The position numbers and the translations under genes are program-made. DNA of 64,000 nt from Prionace glauca (Eukaryota; Chordata; Chondrichthyes; Carcharhiniformes; Carcharhinidae): assembly GCA_037974335.1 (NCBI GenBank), contig CM075760.1, positions 64,983,360-65,047,359 on the forward strand. Reading direction: 5' to 3'. The notes under the pieces were generated by a model. It had not been told where the DNA came from. It searched no databases and saw only the letters and a list, made by a program, of their open reading frames with translations. Below, one piece after another: positions 63,563 to 64,000 of this stretch (the stretch's first letter is position 1; every line of letters begins with the position of its first letter).

Positions 63563-63850
63563 CAGTACAAAGAACAGAGAAAATTACAGCACAGGGACAT
63601 GCCCTTCGGCCCTTCAAACCTTCACTGACCATGCTGCTGGACTCATCTAAAACCCCCTATCCTTCCGGGACCATATCCCTCTATTCCCATCCTATTTATG
63701 TATTTGTTAAGTGACTTAAAAGTCACAACTGCATCCGCTTCTACTATCTCTTCCCGGCAGCGAGTTCCAGGAACCCCCTACTCTCTGTGCAAAAAATCCT
63801 CCATGTCCATCTCCTTTAAACCTTGCCCCTTGCACCTTAAAGCATACCTT
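63563..63850 (-). mobile_element. CR1-like LINE, antisense
   Basis: 'ggacatgcccttcggccctt', 'ttgttaagtgacttaaaagt', 'ctttaaaccttgccccttgc' follow an antisense CR1 3' region. Confidence 0.65.
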
Positions 63851-64000
63851 CATCTGCCGGGCCATTTTGTTCCTGAACATTATCTGAATCTCGATGTTAC
63901 ACCCATAGTATCTTCACTCTGGCCTCGGCCTCAAATGCTTTGTGTCAAATAAGAAATGATAAATTGTTTGATGCATTGCCAAGAAAGAAACTTTCCTATT

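Overview
The window looks like nuclear DNA of a cartilaginous fish, most likely a shark. The reasons are two-exon GPR139-like receptor genes, intron-containing EMC4, arrays of KRAB-less C2H2 zinc-finger genes, eukaryotic tRNA genes, and dense CR1-clade LINEs, tRNA-derived SINEs with a conserved central domain, and Penelope-like tails of the kinds I know from elasmobranch genomes. No species call is possible from sequence alone. No bacterial, viral, LTR-element or CRISPR feature was recognised.

Layout. 1-10.4 kb: two divergent GPR139-like receptor genes (minus, exons at 283-1178 and 1747-1858; plus, exons at 8602-8671 and 9508-10418) around three tRNA genes (Glu, Phe, Leu). 10.4-20.5 kb: gene-free, filled with LINE debris, two recent CR1 copies (12974-14394 plus, 18143-20085 minus) and a 363-bp near-perfect palindrome at 17173-17535. 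21-30.3 kb: a head-to-head pair of zinc-finger genes (minus 22292-22993, plus 28909-29583) forming a large inverted duplication around a symmetric CCAAT-rich promoter at 26.4-26.9 kb, later filled by nested CR1 and SINE insertions. 30.7-36.5 kb: CR1 copies, several GC-rich promoter-like blocks and a ten-finger gene (35700-36536). 40.2-45.6 kb: a complete five-exon EMC4 gene on the minus strand with repeats in its introns. 46-58.2 kb: more zinc-finger loci, one intact (54574-55620), the others decayed. 58-64 kb: SINEs, a Penelope-like fragment coding the end of a GIY-YIG endonuclease, and two promoter-like CpG-rich blocks whose gene probably lies to the right.

How it fits together. Intact host coding capacity is two receptors, EMC4 and three or four zinc-finger proteins. 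The zinc-finger loci are paralogues that share a 5' exon, an intron sequence, a splice acceptor and a degenerate first finger, so the cluster grew by duplication, once in inverted orientation. The less expected signals are copying events: promoter segments re-inserted inside retroelements, fold-back palindromes, and an inverted Penelope-like pair with a perfect 12-bp target duplication. No wholly new biological system could be demonstrated. These copy-and-invert signatures and the palindromic zinc-finger promoter pair are the strongest leads.
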